From Proteles cristata cristata (lineage: Eukaryota > Chordata > Mammalia > Carnivora > Hyaenidae), in NCBI GenBank assembly GCA_017311185.1, contig JAESUZ010003490.1:372001-436000 (forward strand): 64,000 bases of DNA. Reading direction: 5' to 3'. Positions 22,950-34,169 of this stretch are shown piece by piece; positions within the stretch are counted from its first letter, which is position 1, and each line of letters starts with the position of its first letter. The notes beneath the pieces were generated by a model. The model saw only the letters and a program-made list of their open reading frames with translations. It did not search any database and had not been told where the DNA came from. The translations under genes and the position numbers were made by a program.

Positions 22950-23035
22950 TTTAAAAATTCATTCAACAAATACTTACTGACCATTTACTATGCGTTCAGC
23001 ATCTGTTCAAATAAATGAAGAACAAAAGTCAATTA
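22950..23035 (-). mobile_element. MIR fragment, antisense
   Basis: 'attcaacaaatacttactga' and 'ccatttactatgcgttcagc' match the antisense MIR 3' part. Confidence 0.45.
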
Positions 23036-23330
23036 GACACTGTGTGAGGCAAATTCATAGAGACAGAAAGTAGGTTAGAGATTATCAGGGGCTGGGAGCA
23101 GAGGGAAATGTGAGGTTATTGCTTAATGGTTACAGAGTTTTTGTTTGGGGTGACCAAAACATTTTGGAAATACATAATGGTGATGTTGCACAATCTTGTG
23201 AGTGTAAATAATGCTACTGAATTGTACACTTAAAAGTGGATGAGATGGCAAATTTTATTTATATATATTTAACCACAGTTAAAAAATTAATAATGTATAT
23301 GTTTCAGCTATTGAATTGAATACTTAATTA
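23035..23330 (+). mobile_element. Old L1M 3'UTR end, sense
   Basis: 'gagacagaaagtaggttaga', 'atcaggggctgggagcagag', 'tttggggtgaccaaaacatt' and 'gaattgtacacttaaaagtg' (23,219-23,238) are in the order of a common old L1 3' terminus. Confidence 0.75.
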
Positions 23331-23335
23331 GGTGA

Positions 23336-23769
23336 ATGGTATTGGATGTGAATTATGAATCAATAAAGCTGTTAAAAAAAAAGGCACCATCCTTGCTTCA
23401 TAGGAGTTCACTGTCTAATGGAAAAAATCTCTCTGCAAGCGAATTATTACAGAAGGACAAATATATCAAGACTGGATGGTTAAGAGGACATTTAGAGAGT
23501 CATGTTGCTCTGGCTGATCATGACTTTTCTGTTCCAATAATGCAATAATATTTAATAATTATTATTTTGCTAGAAACTACAGCCCAAAATAGTGAATGCC
23601 ATTTTTTCATGTATTTGGGACTCTTCCTTCTACTGAGCTGTGATGGACATCATGGCATCCATTCACTCACAACCTGAATGTAGTGCCAGCAGACACAGCA
23701 TAGGGAACATAGGTAACACAGGATGCCTATGTTACTTTCTTCCTTAATCTCCAAGTGATATCTCAATTC
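23336..23769. other. Unassigned DNA
   Basis: Contains a 70-aa + frame (23,336-23,548) with no domain that I recognise. No named repeat. Confidence 0.35.
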
Positions 23770-23785
23770 TCTCATCACTTTTTCT

Positions 23786-24011
23786 TTTCTTTTAATTTTT
23801 TAATGTTTTATTTATTTTGAGAGAGAGAGACAGTGCAAGCAGGGGAGGGACAGAGAGAGAGAGACGGAGACACAGAATCTGAAGACAGCTTTCCAGTCTC
23901 TGAGCTAGCCATCAGCACAGAGCGTGAAACAAGGCTCGAACTCAACTAACCGTGAGATCATGACCTGAGCTGAAGTCGTACGCTTAACTGACTGAGCCAC
24001 CCAGGCATCCC
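23786..24011 (-). mobile_element. CAN-SINE, antisense
   Basis: Reversed SINE, more diverged (box region 'aaggctcgaactcaacta'). Near-exact duplication 'tctcatc(a/c)ctttttct' lies at 23,770-23,785 and 24,012-24,027. Confidence 0.93.
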
Positions 24012-24154
24012 TCTCATCCCTTTTTCTGATTGCACAACTACAAACCTTCATTTAAGCAGTGCTCTGTGGGGTCATTTGGGCTTCACTTAGTACCAGTACA
24101 TTTATCATCACAAATACAAAAGTGGCCCTGAAATTGTGTGGGAGAACTCGGTTA

Positions 24155-24238
24155 AAAAGCGGGCATGGAGGAAGGCACTTGTGGGGATGAGCACTGGGTG
24201 TTATATGGAAACCAACTTGACAATAAACTATTTGTAAA

Positions 24239-24241
<3 letters not shown>
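24155..24241 (+). mobile_element. Very short L1 3' end
   Basis: Only the last 87 bp of L1 ('gcatggaggaaggcacttgt' to 'caataaactatttgtaaaaa'), followed by (GA)n at 24,247-24,271. 'aaaagtgg' occurs at 24,118 and again after the (GA)n, perhaps as a target duplication. If so, 24,127-24,154 is extra, unexplained sequence. Confidence 0.85.
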
Positions 24242-24271
<30 letters not shown>

Positions 24272-24274
24272 AAA

Positions 24275-25030
24275 GTGGTCACCTAGAACATACAGAATGT
24301 ACTTGGGTTCATCTTCAATGATGGGTTATTTAAACCCACTTAAATCACTTAAATGGGCTTAAATTATTTAGTTTAGGCATAATTTAGAAATTCACATGGA
24401 ACTTTCAGACCTCAGAGTATATATATTTTTTTCACTCAGATTTCTCTGATGCTTTCAATTTATGTGGTAGTGCCATGTTGTATTATTGATGTTTCTATGC
24501 TCTCAATTTTTGTTTTTCCTTCCTAACCTTCCTGGCTGAAAATCTTATCTGTGCATGGTCTCCTACATCATCATGCTACCGTGCAAATCAAATGTCTACA
24601 TATGGCTACATCTACCTTTATACCAATATCTATGTTAAGGTAAGAAAATAGTGTCATTATGTATCTTTTTGAAACTGATATTTATTCTATCTTATTCATA
24701 TTATCAATAATGAGAAGGTCTGTTATGATAAATGCAAACACAGCAACTATAATCGTAGTGGATATTTTCTTTAAAGTTCATGCCTAAAGTTTTGAAACAC
24801 AGATTCCCAAACCTAATGCAGCAGCTCATATCAGAATATTTGGCTGCCAAACTCAAATTAGAGCTTAATCCTTTCTCTGCCTCAGCTTTAATTTTCTGTA
24901 AATATTTGGAAACTGCAACAGGTAAACACTGATGCTCTCATTAAGTCAACTGTTCTCAGATTCTTGGTTTTCTTCTCTGACTTAATTATGCTCTTCCATG
25001 TACTACAGAAATATCTCCACTGGATAATAA
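24275..25030. other. Unassigned AT-rich DNA
   Basis: No gene or named repeat seen. Confidence 0.4.
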
Positions 25031-25039
25031 GATCTATGG

Positions 25040-25340
25040 GGGTTGGGATTGTGTTTATTTTCTTTACGTTTACTCCTCAGGGTGGAGCATGGAGCTTCAC
25101 GCATATTAGACACCAAGTAAATAAGTAGAGAATGAACATTTACTGAATCTCTGACATCATATTTGCTTTGCTTCAATCTACCAGCCATACAGATTTGATC
25201 ATGCTATTCTTCCGCTTCACAATCTCTGCATGGACTCATAGTGCCTACTTAGAGAATCAGACCTAAACCCCTACCTATGGCATTTAAGGACATTTACAAT
25301 CGGGTTCCATGTACATGGTGATGCAGAAAACCATACAGAG
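25040..25340 (+). mobile_element. L2-like LINE fragments (low confidence)
   Basis: 25,190-25,330 resembles the L2 stretch before the 3' end ('ttgatcatgctattcttccg', 'ggcatttaaggacatttaca'). 25,020-25,130 resembles an L2/MIR end. Both are strongly diverged. Confidence 0.4.
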
Positions 25341-26435
25341 ATAAGATGTCAGCCAGGAAGCATAGGAAGAGAGGAAAAACAGAAAGTATTAGTCCCATTT
25401 CCTGACACTCTGCCCCTGTAAAACAGCCACATTAAACTACTTATTGCTGTTTTACTGCTCCACCCATCAATTTTGAATGTTCTGGCTGCATATTAGTGAC
25501 GTATTTTTATGAATTTGATTTGTATCTCCAATAAGTACAGAGACCTGAGATTTTCTCAGATATTTTAACTAAGTACCTTCTTTGTTTTTATTGTAAACAC
25601 TGTTGATCTTTCCTCCCCGCCCCCTTTTTTTAATGTGGGCGTTTTAATGATTTAGGGCTGATGTCTGAATCTTGCCATATGACAGGTTACTACCAGTTTT
25701 TATGAGAAATCCTTCTCATTATGCTATTAGTCCATTTATTTATTCTTTTAACCACTGTCTCACAATTTTCCTTTTAGACTTAAATATTTTAGTTTGTGTA
25801 ACCTAAACATTTCCTGGAAGTATGCAAAAAATTATTTTCCCCCAATATTTACTATTTGGTTGTGTTTGTTTTATGTTAATTATTTATCTTTTCCTCACAA
25901 TGTATACTTTATTCCTCACAAATGTATACTTTATTAACAAAGTCAGTCCTCAAAAATCATTAAAAACTGTATAATTTAGTATTTCTATTTTGTTTCCCTT
26001 GTTCTTGGTTTCACTTGATCTATTTCTAAACTTCCTTTAACTCATCACTGAGTGTTAGAATGTTCATCTTTTGATTTCCACTTGGAATTTTGTTTGTTGG
26101 TTTGTTTGTTTATCTTGTAATTTGTAAGCTAAAAACTCTGGGTGCTCAACTTTGTAATTCCTTAAAAAAGCTTGTTGAGATTTTAGGGAAAATTGAAAAG
26201 ATGTAGAGATTTCTAGGCAACTAAAAGTTTTTATTTTATTTATTGTAAAAGTAATTTCTATGCTTATACTTAACTAGATAATTCCTAATATTAATAATTT
26301 CATTTATGTCATTTAAAACATACTTACTCTTTGCCGGGTATAAAGCTAGACCCCAAGTAAAAGAGGAACGTGGTTATGCTCCCTCCTTTCAAGGAGCTCT
26401 CCTTCTAGCTAGGGAAGCAGACAAGGAAGAGCTGG
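25340..26435. other. Unassigned AT-rich DNA
   Basis: No gene. 26,090-26,115 has a short (GTTT)n run. The 83-aa + frame at 26,306-26,557 runs into the LTR-like repeat and is not credible. Confidence 0.4.
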
Positions 26436-26877
26436 TCTATTATTCAGGGTTCTCCAGACAAACAAAAGCAACAGATACATATACAAACAACATATATATC
26501 ATATATGAGGGAGGTGACAGAGGGGGAGACGTTGATTTGAGTAACTGTTTCATGTGATTTGGGGAGCTTGGCAATCCAAAATCTGCAGGGTAGGCAAGAA
26601 GGCTGGAGACCTAGGGAAGATTTTTGCCCAAGTCCAAAGGCAGTCTACTGGTAGAATTCCTTCTTGTTCCAAGGAAGTCCGTCTTGGTTCTAGTAGGCCT
26701 TCAACTGATTAGATGAAGCCCACACACATTATGGAGGGTAATCTGCTTTCCTCAAATTCCACTGATTTAAATGTTAATCTCATCCAAAATACACCTTAAC
26801 AGAAACATCTGGAATAATGTTGAGCCAATTATCTGGGCATTATACCCTGGCCAAATTGACACATAAAATTAACCATC
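26436..26877 (-). mobile_element. Old LTR-like repeat, MaLR/ERVL-type, inverted
   Basis: Starts 'ttattcagggttctccagac' and ends 'ttgacacataaaattaaccatca'-like sequence, the complement of the 7,165-7,661 repeat. Internal landmarks 'aatctgcagggtaggcaaga' and 'gccttcaactgattagatga' follow the same order reversed. Confidence 0.6.
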
Positions 26878-28393
26878 ATAGAGAGTCATACTGACCTCTA
26901 ATACATTCAGGGTCATGCCAACCATGTGAACAAGACACATGACTGTGTGCAGTGAGGAATAGTGACATCTAACATTTCTAAGGTGAATTCTATGATGGCT
27001 TCATAAAGGAAGTGGCCCTTACAGACTTTTAAAAATAAAATCATAACTAGTAATAAAATGATCATCCTAATAGCAGTGTGTCTTTGAAGACTTCATTTTC
27101 CATTGCTTTAAATGACTATATTTCATTTCTAAGTATCCCACTTTTGGGGGGCTACAGTGCCTTTGGTATTGCTCAATGTTCCTTTCACTCACCCACACTA
27201 CTGAATGTGATCAAACCTCCTCTTGTGTAAGGGATTCGTTGTGAGGTATAGCATGCCATTGTTACAAAGCTGTTTGCTTCCTTCCATATTTTTATTTTTT
27301 CTAATAGAATTTACCTAATGTTCTCTGAAATGTGCTCCATGGCATGATGGGCCTGAAGGTGCTCTGGGGAATAAAAGGTTAAATAGATATGCAAGTAGCT
27401 ACATGTGATTCCTTTCTTAGGGATTAACCACACCCATCTGATATTCATTGCCCTGGTGTTAGAGTGAGGTTGAAAACATCCTACCAGTAGGCACTGGATT
27501 TCCTTTTATAAGAAAGGGTATTATGTTTGTTAAGCAAAATACCTTTACGAGCTTCTAGGAGAAGAAAGTGAGGTCCCAGGGATTTGGATTGGCAAGATAC
27601 AAAGTCACAAGGGAGACAGGTAAATCACAGTGTATTAGAAATGTTTGGGGGTTTGGTGGTGGAAGGAGAGTAGAGAAAAGAGATGAGAAGAAGCAGGAGG
27701 AAGGAGAAATGAGATTAACTGAGTGACAGGATAGATATTAGTTATTTGCATTGTTGCCATGTAACCCCCCATTTATCATAGTTTGTTCCACACACAAAGG
27801 ACTTGTGTGGAAAGAATGTGACTGATTTCCTCATTTAGGTCAATACCAGACTGGAGCTAGAGGAATAGCTGTAAGACATAGTAGGTAACCAACATTCAGG
27901 AAACATGGGAAATCAGAGCAGGTGGAAATCATGAGGATGTAAGCCCTGGAATATTTCATAGAAGTCATGGGGAAGATAATGGATTCTCCCTCGAGGCAAA
28001 GAGAATGACAATGTTTTTTCCAGTCTTAAAGCACAGAAGACACCAGTTGGCAGTTGGATTGTGTATATACGTATTTTCACAGACAGGTGATAGAGGTGTA
28101 CTCTAATGCTAGTAATTGTCCTTTATGGGTGATTGACTCTTATGTGGACTGTAATTTCTTCTTTATACTTTTCTGTACTAGAATTTTCTTTATTAAGTCT
28201 GTATTTTTATACTCAGATTAGTTAAAAGCTCTATATTTCCAAAAAAATTTCTCATAGTTATTCACAGGGAAGCTTTTGTGAGATATTTTAAAACACTGTG
28301 CACCCTAAGATTGTTTGCCCCCAAGTTTATGAACCCTAGATGTGCTTGGAGAAAAACTAACCAAGGGTTCTCATTACTAATCCAAATGTCTTA
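26878..28393. other. Unassigned DNA
   Basis: No gene or confidently named repeat. 27,640-27,720 is purine-rich. Confidence 0.4.
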
Positions 28394-28409
28394 AGAGATA
28401 GTATAGCTG

Positions 28410-28682
28410 TCAGAAAAAGATATCGTATGTTTTCACTGATATGCGGATCATGAGAAACTTAACAGAAGACCATGGAGGAAGGGAAAGGGGAAAAAATGTT
28501 ACAAACAGAGAGGGAGGGAGGCAAACCATAAGAGACTCTTAAATACAGAGAACAAACTGAGGGTTGACAGAGGGTGGAGAAGAGGGGAAATGGGTGATGG
28601 GCATGGAGAAGGGCATTTGTTTGGGATGAGCACTGGGTGTCGTATGTAAGCCAATTTGACAATAAATTGTATTAATAAAAAA
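28410..28682 (+). mobile_element. 5'-truncated L1, 3' end
   Basis: L1 3' terminus from the end of ORF2 ('gatatcgtatgttttcactg') to 'gacaataaattgtattaata'. Duplication 'agaga(t/c)agtatagctg' lies at 28,394-28,409 and 28,683-28,698. The tail differs from the 'ctatttgt' copies, marking another L1 subfamily. Confidence 0.94.
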
Positions 28683-28699
28683 AGAGACAGTATAGCTGG

Positions 28700-29160
28700 G
28701 GCAGAGGGGATATTCCTTTACGGAAATAGGTCTGAGAGCACAGGTAGCAGATAGAAGGCTATTCCACCTCCACTATGAAGTGGCCCATGGGAGCAACACC
28801 AGTTTGAATCTCACAGCAACTGGAATATTTGTTCAGCCTTAAACCATTCTTTAATTTATTACTGGTCTTCTCTTGTATGAGGGAACCAGATAGCTGGTTC
28901 CTCATCTAATTCTAACCTTGGAGGTCATTATTCTTTCTTGACGAGGTCTTCATACTGTCTCAGGTCTATTTTTAACAACCACAATCCCTGGAAAAACGGA
29001 GCTCTCAGGTTTAGGCCATTAACATTGATGCTGTAGGTTAGGCCTGGACCAGCAGTGATCTCTTAGCTCTAGTACATCACACAGTATCCCAGTGCTTTTA
29101 CTTGGCTTTGCTCTGGCTTTACTTGGCTATGGTATCTTTTCTCCTATCTTTTCCATAAGA
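28700..29160. other. Unassigned DNA
   Basis: No gene or named repeat seen. Confidence 0.4.
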
Positions 29161-29164
29161 GTCC

Positions 29165-29408
29165 ATGCAGCATGGAGATAAAAACCACGCAATTGGGAGC
29201 TAAATGGCTGACTTCTAATTTTGGCGTGGCCATTTAATAACAGCATGATCTTGTGTAAGCTACTTGACCTAAGTCTCTGTGACTCATCTATAAAGTGCAA
29301 GTAAAAATAGTTCCTTCCTCAGGGGTTGTTGTGAGGATTAATTAGATGAAAAATCCTTAGTAGACTCTTTAACATATCATAAGGGCTTAATAAACATAAG
29401 CTGTTATT
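29165..29408 (+). mobile_element. MIR SINE, nearly complete
   Basis: Long sense MIR: 'gatcttgtgtaagctacttg', 'gactcatctataaagtgcaa', 'aggggttgttgtgaggatta' and 'gggcttaataaacataagct'. It is the best-preserved MIR in the window. Confidence 0.85.
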
Positions 29409-29663
29409 TAAGAAAAAAATCATCTCAATTTCTATTTACCTTCTACTTTCCATGATGTTCTTGTAGGGCTGACAACAGAGCCTACTGGATCACCATCTGT
29501 TTCTACACCATCTCTTTTCAGTAAATTGCAGTAAAAAAAACCAAAACAAAACATGGATTTTGAAGTTATAGAGCCCTGGTTTATACAACTTACTGTGTCA
29601 CTCCAGTAACTTATGGTACATAATGTACCAAAGCCTCAGTTTTCTCACTTATACAGTGGAGAT

Positions 29664-29831
29664 AGGGGCACCTGTGTGGCTCAGTCAGTTGAGCATTTGA
29701 CTTTTGATTTTGGCTCAGGACATGATCCCAGGGGTTGAACCCCACATGGGCTCTGCACTGAAGGTGGAGATTGCTTATGATTCTCTGCTGGTGCTCTCCT
29801 TCTCCCTAAAAGAAAAAATAAAATAAAATAG
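29664..29831 (+). mobile_element. CAN-SINE, older form
   Basis: Head 'ggggcacctgtgtggctcag', short body and an AAAATA tail. Imperfect duplication 'agtgg(a/g)gata' lies near 29,654-29,663 and 29,835-29,844. Confidence 0.88.
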
Positions 29832-29849
29832 TAAAGTGGGGATAATAAA

Positions 29850-30160
29850 AACATTTGAAAGAGATTATTGTGCAGATGAATTGGTATCTTCATCCCTCTG
29901 ATGCCAATTATCAGATGCTCTGCCCATGGTTAATAATGAATGAAAGTAAGCACTACACTCTTTCCTTGTATTCAAATTTCTCTAAGATTTCATTCTCCAG
30001 GTCACCCAAACTCCCATGTGGGATCAACACCACTTCCCTCACTAGAAAAGCTGTATCTTTGTCCTATCTATCGATAGATTAGTAGGGTATTTAAAACCTG
30101 GATTTGATCTATTTTTTCCAAATCTATGCTGGGTAACTGGAGCTATTTTAAAGTTTCTGG
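29850..30160. other. Unassigned DNA
   Basis: No gene or named repeat seen. Confidence 0.35.
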
Positions 30161-30164
30161 TATA

Positions 30165-30320
30165 CTATTTTCCTCTTCTTTAAAATAGAGATAATGATAC
30201 CTACTTCAAAAGGTGGTTTGGGGACCCAATTAAATTTACTGACTCTGTTTATTTTGGACACCTACTATGTGCCAGTCCTTATGCTAGGTATTGGAATTCC
30301 AAGAGAAAGCCAACTGGATC
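30165..30320. mobile_element. MIR pieces
   Basis: 30,170-30,235 resembles sense MIR ('ctttaaaatagagataatga'). 30,240-30,300 resembles antisense MIR ('cctactatgtgccagtcctt'). They are probably two overlapping old copies. Confidence 0.45.
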
Positions 30321-30699
30321 GTGCATTTGTATGGTGCTTAGCACCATACCTAGCATACATGAAGCTTCAACACAAAATGCCTGCTAGCAGCAGCATCGGG
30401 GCCATTGTTATTATATCTGTGCTATACTATATAAGCACAGAATAAATCAATTCCATTTTAAATTCCTCTGGTCTCAATCAAAATAAAGGAATACTTCAAT
30501 CTTAGGATTTCTGGGTGATATGTTTTCCCACAGAGGTATCCATAACCCTCATGAGCATCATGGTATAGTAAAGGCCATGAGTAAGGCAAAAAGTTCTTCA
30601 AGTAATTTTAACATACATCTGAGGTTGCAAAGCAGTGATGTAGTGTTTACTGCTGTGTATTAGTACCTGAATGAAGGGAAAGTGTAGTCTGGATAGTCC

Positions 30700-31300
30700 C
30701 AAAAAGCAAAGGATATTTTCAAAATCAAGTGATCAAATAGTAGAATGGATAAATTGTGAATTATTCATGAAATGGCATATTTGTACTACACAGCAATGAA
30801 AAAGAGTAAACTCTATTTTGTTAAATTAAGTGCAAATCTCACAAACATTATGATGAGAAAGGACGTCAGACATGGAAGAATACATACTCTGTCACTTGGT
30901 GTGCAGAATGAGCAAGACAAATAAAAGTTATCTATGGTGACAGAAGTCAGATTATCTTTGGGGGGTAGGTATTGACTAGGATGGACATGAAGAAAGCTTC
31001 TGAAATAGAAATGTCCTGTATTTTGGGGTGCCTGGGTGACTCAGTTGAGCAACTGAATCTTGATTTCGGCTCAGGTCATGATGTTGTAGTTGGTGAGTTC
31101 GAGCCCCCTGTTGGACTCTGTACTGACAGTGCAGAGAAGGCTTGGGATTCTCTCCCTCTCTCCCTCTCTCTCTCTCTCTCTTTTACTCAAAATAAATAAA
31201 TAAAGAAACTTAAAAAATATTCTACATTTGTTCTAAGTGATGATTATAGTCTTTCTCAGCAGCTTGATACATTTTAATATGTTTGTTAAAGATGTGTGTA
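30700..31300 (+). mobile_element. Old L1M 3' end, sense, split by SINE
   Basis: 'agtagaatggataaattgtg', 'tacacagcaatgaaaaagag', 'ctatggtgacagaagtcaga' and 'gggggtaggtattgactagg' follow the sense end of old L1 ORF2 and 3'UTR. A SINE at 31,025-31,217 interrupts it. Confidence 0.75.
31025..31217 (+). mobile_element. CAN-SINE, sense
   Basis: 'ggggtgcctgggtgactcag' head, (CT)n and an 'aaataaataaataaag' tail. The 75-aa + frame 30,972-31,199 merely runs through it. The flanking duplication is weak (around 'tgtattt'/'tacattt'). Confidence 0.92.
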
Positions 31301-31523
31301 CATTATTAAATGTAATATTACATTTAATGTTAATTAGAATATGTAAGAGTAAATGTTACAATTAGTGCTATGTCAATAAAAAGTAAAAATTTTTAAATCA
31401 GGTAACAAGTATCTATCTATGTATACATTTTTTCTTTTTATCTCTTTTCTCTTTTTCTCTTGCCTAGTGACCTTTCTGAGCACACATGGTTGAGGCTTGT
31501 ATTAAAATGAGTTTGCATTTTTT

Positions 31524-31748
31524 TTTATATATTTTTTTTATTTATTTCTAGGAGAGAGAGAGAGAGAGAGACAGCGTGAGCAGGGGAGGGTCAGAGAGAG
31601 AGGGTGATGATACAGACTCTGAAATAGGCTCTAGGCTCTGAGCTGGCAGTCAGCACAGAGCCCGACGCGGGGCTCGAACCCACAAACCGCGAGATCATGA
31701 CCCAAGCGAAAGTCGGACGCTTAACCGACTAAGCCACCCAGGCGCCCC
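31524..31748 (-). mobile_element. Young CAN-SINE, antisense
   Basis: Young-subfamily marks, with head nearly consensus. Exact 16-bp duplication 'tgagtttgcatttttt' lies at 31,508-31,523 and 31,749-31,764. Confidence 0.97.
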
Positions 31749-31764
31749 TGAGTTTGCATTTTTT

Positions 31765-33110
31765 AATTGCATTCTTGGTTTTCCTCTTCTTTCCTCAAGC
31801 TTCTCAGCAGTTCCTATGAGGGAACAAGTTGATCAGTGGGTGATAGAGTAAGGTCACAAAGCAAATACAAAAGTCGTCTTGGACTTAAAGTGTGTTGTCA
31901 ATGAGTCTTAAATCAATAATTCTTGAATCATCTGTATGTTATGGGTAATTGTTCATGATATGAAGCTCTTATGATTTTTCTCCCAGGCATCAGCAATGGA
32001 GCACTCAGGTGGCCTAAGCTCGGCCCAGAATTAAACAGAATAATGGTAATTCTGAGCAGGTCTCCGGTTCTCCAAGTTATTATTTTGGGTGGGTGATAAT
32101 GGCCTTGGAACTGTTGAGGATGGAATAGAGGCAAGGACAGATTTCAGGCCTTGAATGCTCTTCTACATACAGATTTTGGCCTCTGCCAAAAATATTTAAA
32201 TTTGACTGACACCTAAGGGAGTAAGGGTTATATTCCTGGCCCTTCAGTTTCCTATCTCCTGACTTTAGGAACCAGCCATGATGGTGTCTGTGGCAGAGTG
32301 CAGCTTGCTCCCCGAAGTTTGGAAGACATGACAGGCATAGTCAAAACACTGTTTCACAAGTGAACATGTGCTCTGAGAGTTCATTTCCCAGCTGGGCCCA
32401 CAGCCCTGGGAAGGGGCAGGCGGGAAGTAGCAGAAGGTCTAGAATGCAGAGGGAGGAAGCAACTCAGGAAGGCATCGGAGTAAATAGAATCTTTTTTCAT
32501 AAGAGTGGATGAGAGAGAGAAATTGGGCTACAGAAGAGAAAATAGGAAATGAGTGGAGGGAGGTGGGAAAGACAGAAACCAACTACTAAAGAATAGTTAC
32601 TTGACAACCTCCAAATCATAATTAGGAGAAACTTCCTGGCTTCATATTTTCCACATAAACACTCGGGCTCTGGGCAAAGTTAATACGTCCCTGACTACTG
32701 CACAAGGGAGCAGCCTCTGTCCAAACCCAGCAGCAATTGACGTCACAGACCGAGTGTCTCAGAGGAATGTGCTCCGCTCCCCTCATTTATATGTTTGACC
32801 CTAACCTTTCCCAGATGTGCAACTGTTCTTCCTTCCAAACAGGGAGTTTCAACACTGGGCATTGTGTGCTCTCTCAATCCTATCCTGCCGTAAAAACAAA
32901 AGCTCCTGAGCTTTAGAACTGGACTGGTGTGCTGGGATCTCTCTAGGCCATCGAGCGTCCCCACTGGAGGCTTGGATAATGGGGTTTCTGTCTGGCCCGT
33001 GCTTGTGTTCTCACGCCTCGAGTTGCTCCTCAGCATCTGGCTGGCCGCCTCTCTTTTTCTGGCTGTGGAGAGGTGGGTGGACAGGCAAGCCAGGTCCTTT
33101 ATGGTAGTGC
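31765..33110. other. Unassigned, relatively GC-rich DNA; possible regulatory block
   Basis: Free of repeats I can name. It includes a perfect CRE palindrome (tgacgtca) at 32,738-32,745 and 'acttcctgg' at about 32,631-32,639. A 155-aa minus-strand frame (32,743-33,210) is the longest non-L1 frame in the window. It has no recognisable domain, continues into L2 sequence and lacks supporting signals, so it is not called as a gene. Confidence 0.4.
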
Positions 33111-34165
33111 TCCAGTCCGTTCCTCCTCTCCTCCTGCTTGAACTCTCTGCCTTCCTGGCTCCAGGCACATACAATCTTTGCAGTTGTACCAACACTTCTT
33201 GGTGACTCATGGCCCTGTGGCTTTGTCCACTCTGTTCAGGCTGTTGGAATGTCCTCTCCCCTTTTCCCTTTTTGACTTGGTGGACACTGAGTCCTTGTCC
33301 AGTACTAAAGTCAGTACAAGCTTCCCCTACTCCTGGAAGCCTTTTCTGACTCCCTTCCTGTTCCCTCTCAGTTTGAATTGGCTTCTCTCTCCATAGCTCT
33401 AAAGCTCTGCTTTATATAGTCTCCTAACCTTATGCTTCATTACACTGACATGTTTACATTTCTCTATGCTTTACATTGGTTGTTCCTGTATATATTTCTC
33501 CAACTAGACTGTAAGCCCTTTAAAAATGGGAACCCTAATATAGGAGTGCTGATGCATAGGGGCACATGTACCCCAATATTCATAGCAGCACTCTCAACAA
33601 TAGCCAAAACATGGAAAGAGCCTAAATGTTCATCAGCTGACAAATGGATCAAGATGTGGTTTATCTATACAATGGAATACTACATGGCAGTGAGAAAGAA
33701 TGAAATCTGGCCATGTGTAGCAACATGGATGGAACTCGAGGGTGTTATGCTGAGTGAAATAAGCCAGGCAGAGAAATACAGATACCATATGTTTGCACAT
33801 ATAGGTGGATTAGGAGGAAGCTAATGGAGGACCATGAGGGAGAAGAAGGGGAAAAATAGTAGGGGAGAGGGAGGGAGACAAACCATGAGAGACTCTTGAA
33901 TGCTGAGAACAGAGGGCTGATGGGGTGGGGGACAGAGAAAGGGGGGTGATGGGCATAGGGGAGGGCACTTGTTGGGATGAGCACTGGGTGTTATATGTAA
34001 ACCAACTTAGAATAAAGTATTTAAGAACAAAAAAGAATGGGAACCCTAGCTTGCCCATCTTTGATCATCCTTTAGCACTTAATACTAGTTTAGTACTTAG
34101 CCTGATTTAATATTTAACCTGATATGTAATAGGCATTCAATAAATGTTTGTTGAAAGAGTTAATG
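33110..34165 (+). mobile_element. L2 LINE 3' part, sense, split by young L1
   Basis: 'gccttttctgactcccttcc', 'caactagactgtaagccctt' and, past the L1, 'gtaataggcattcaataaat' plus 'gtttgttgaaagagt' are successive landmarks of the L2 3' end. The L1 at 33,538-34,035 interrupts it. Frames at 33,178-33,396 lie in this L2. Confidence 0.75.
33538..34035 (+). mobile_element. 5'-truncated L1: ORF2 C-terminus plus 3'UTR
   Basis: About 500 bp. An open stretch to 33,824 encodes the ORF2 C-terminus ([20 protein letters not shown] ... MEYYMAVRKNEIWP), then the G-rich 3'UTR and 'agaataaagtatttaagaac'. Duplication 'aatgggaacccta' lies at 33,525-33,537 and 34,036-34,048. It lacks EN and RT and is non-functional. 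Confidence 0.94.
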
Positions 34166-34169
34166 GGTA

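Noticed and set aside
32743..33210. 155-aa minus-strand frame, the longest outside L1
   Set aside because: No recognisable domain, Ser/Arg-rich composition, runs into L2 sequence on the other strand, and no promoter or splice context seen.
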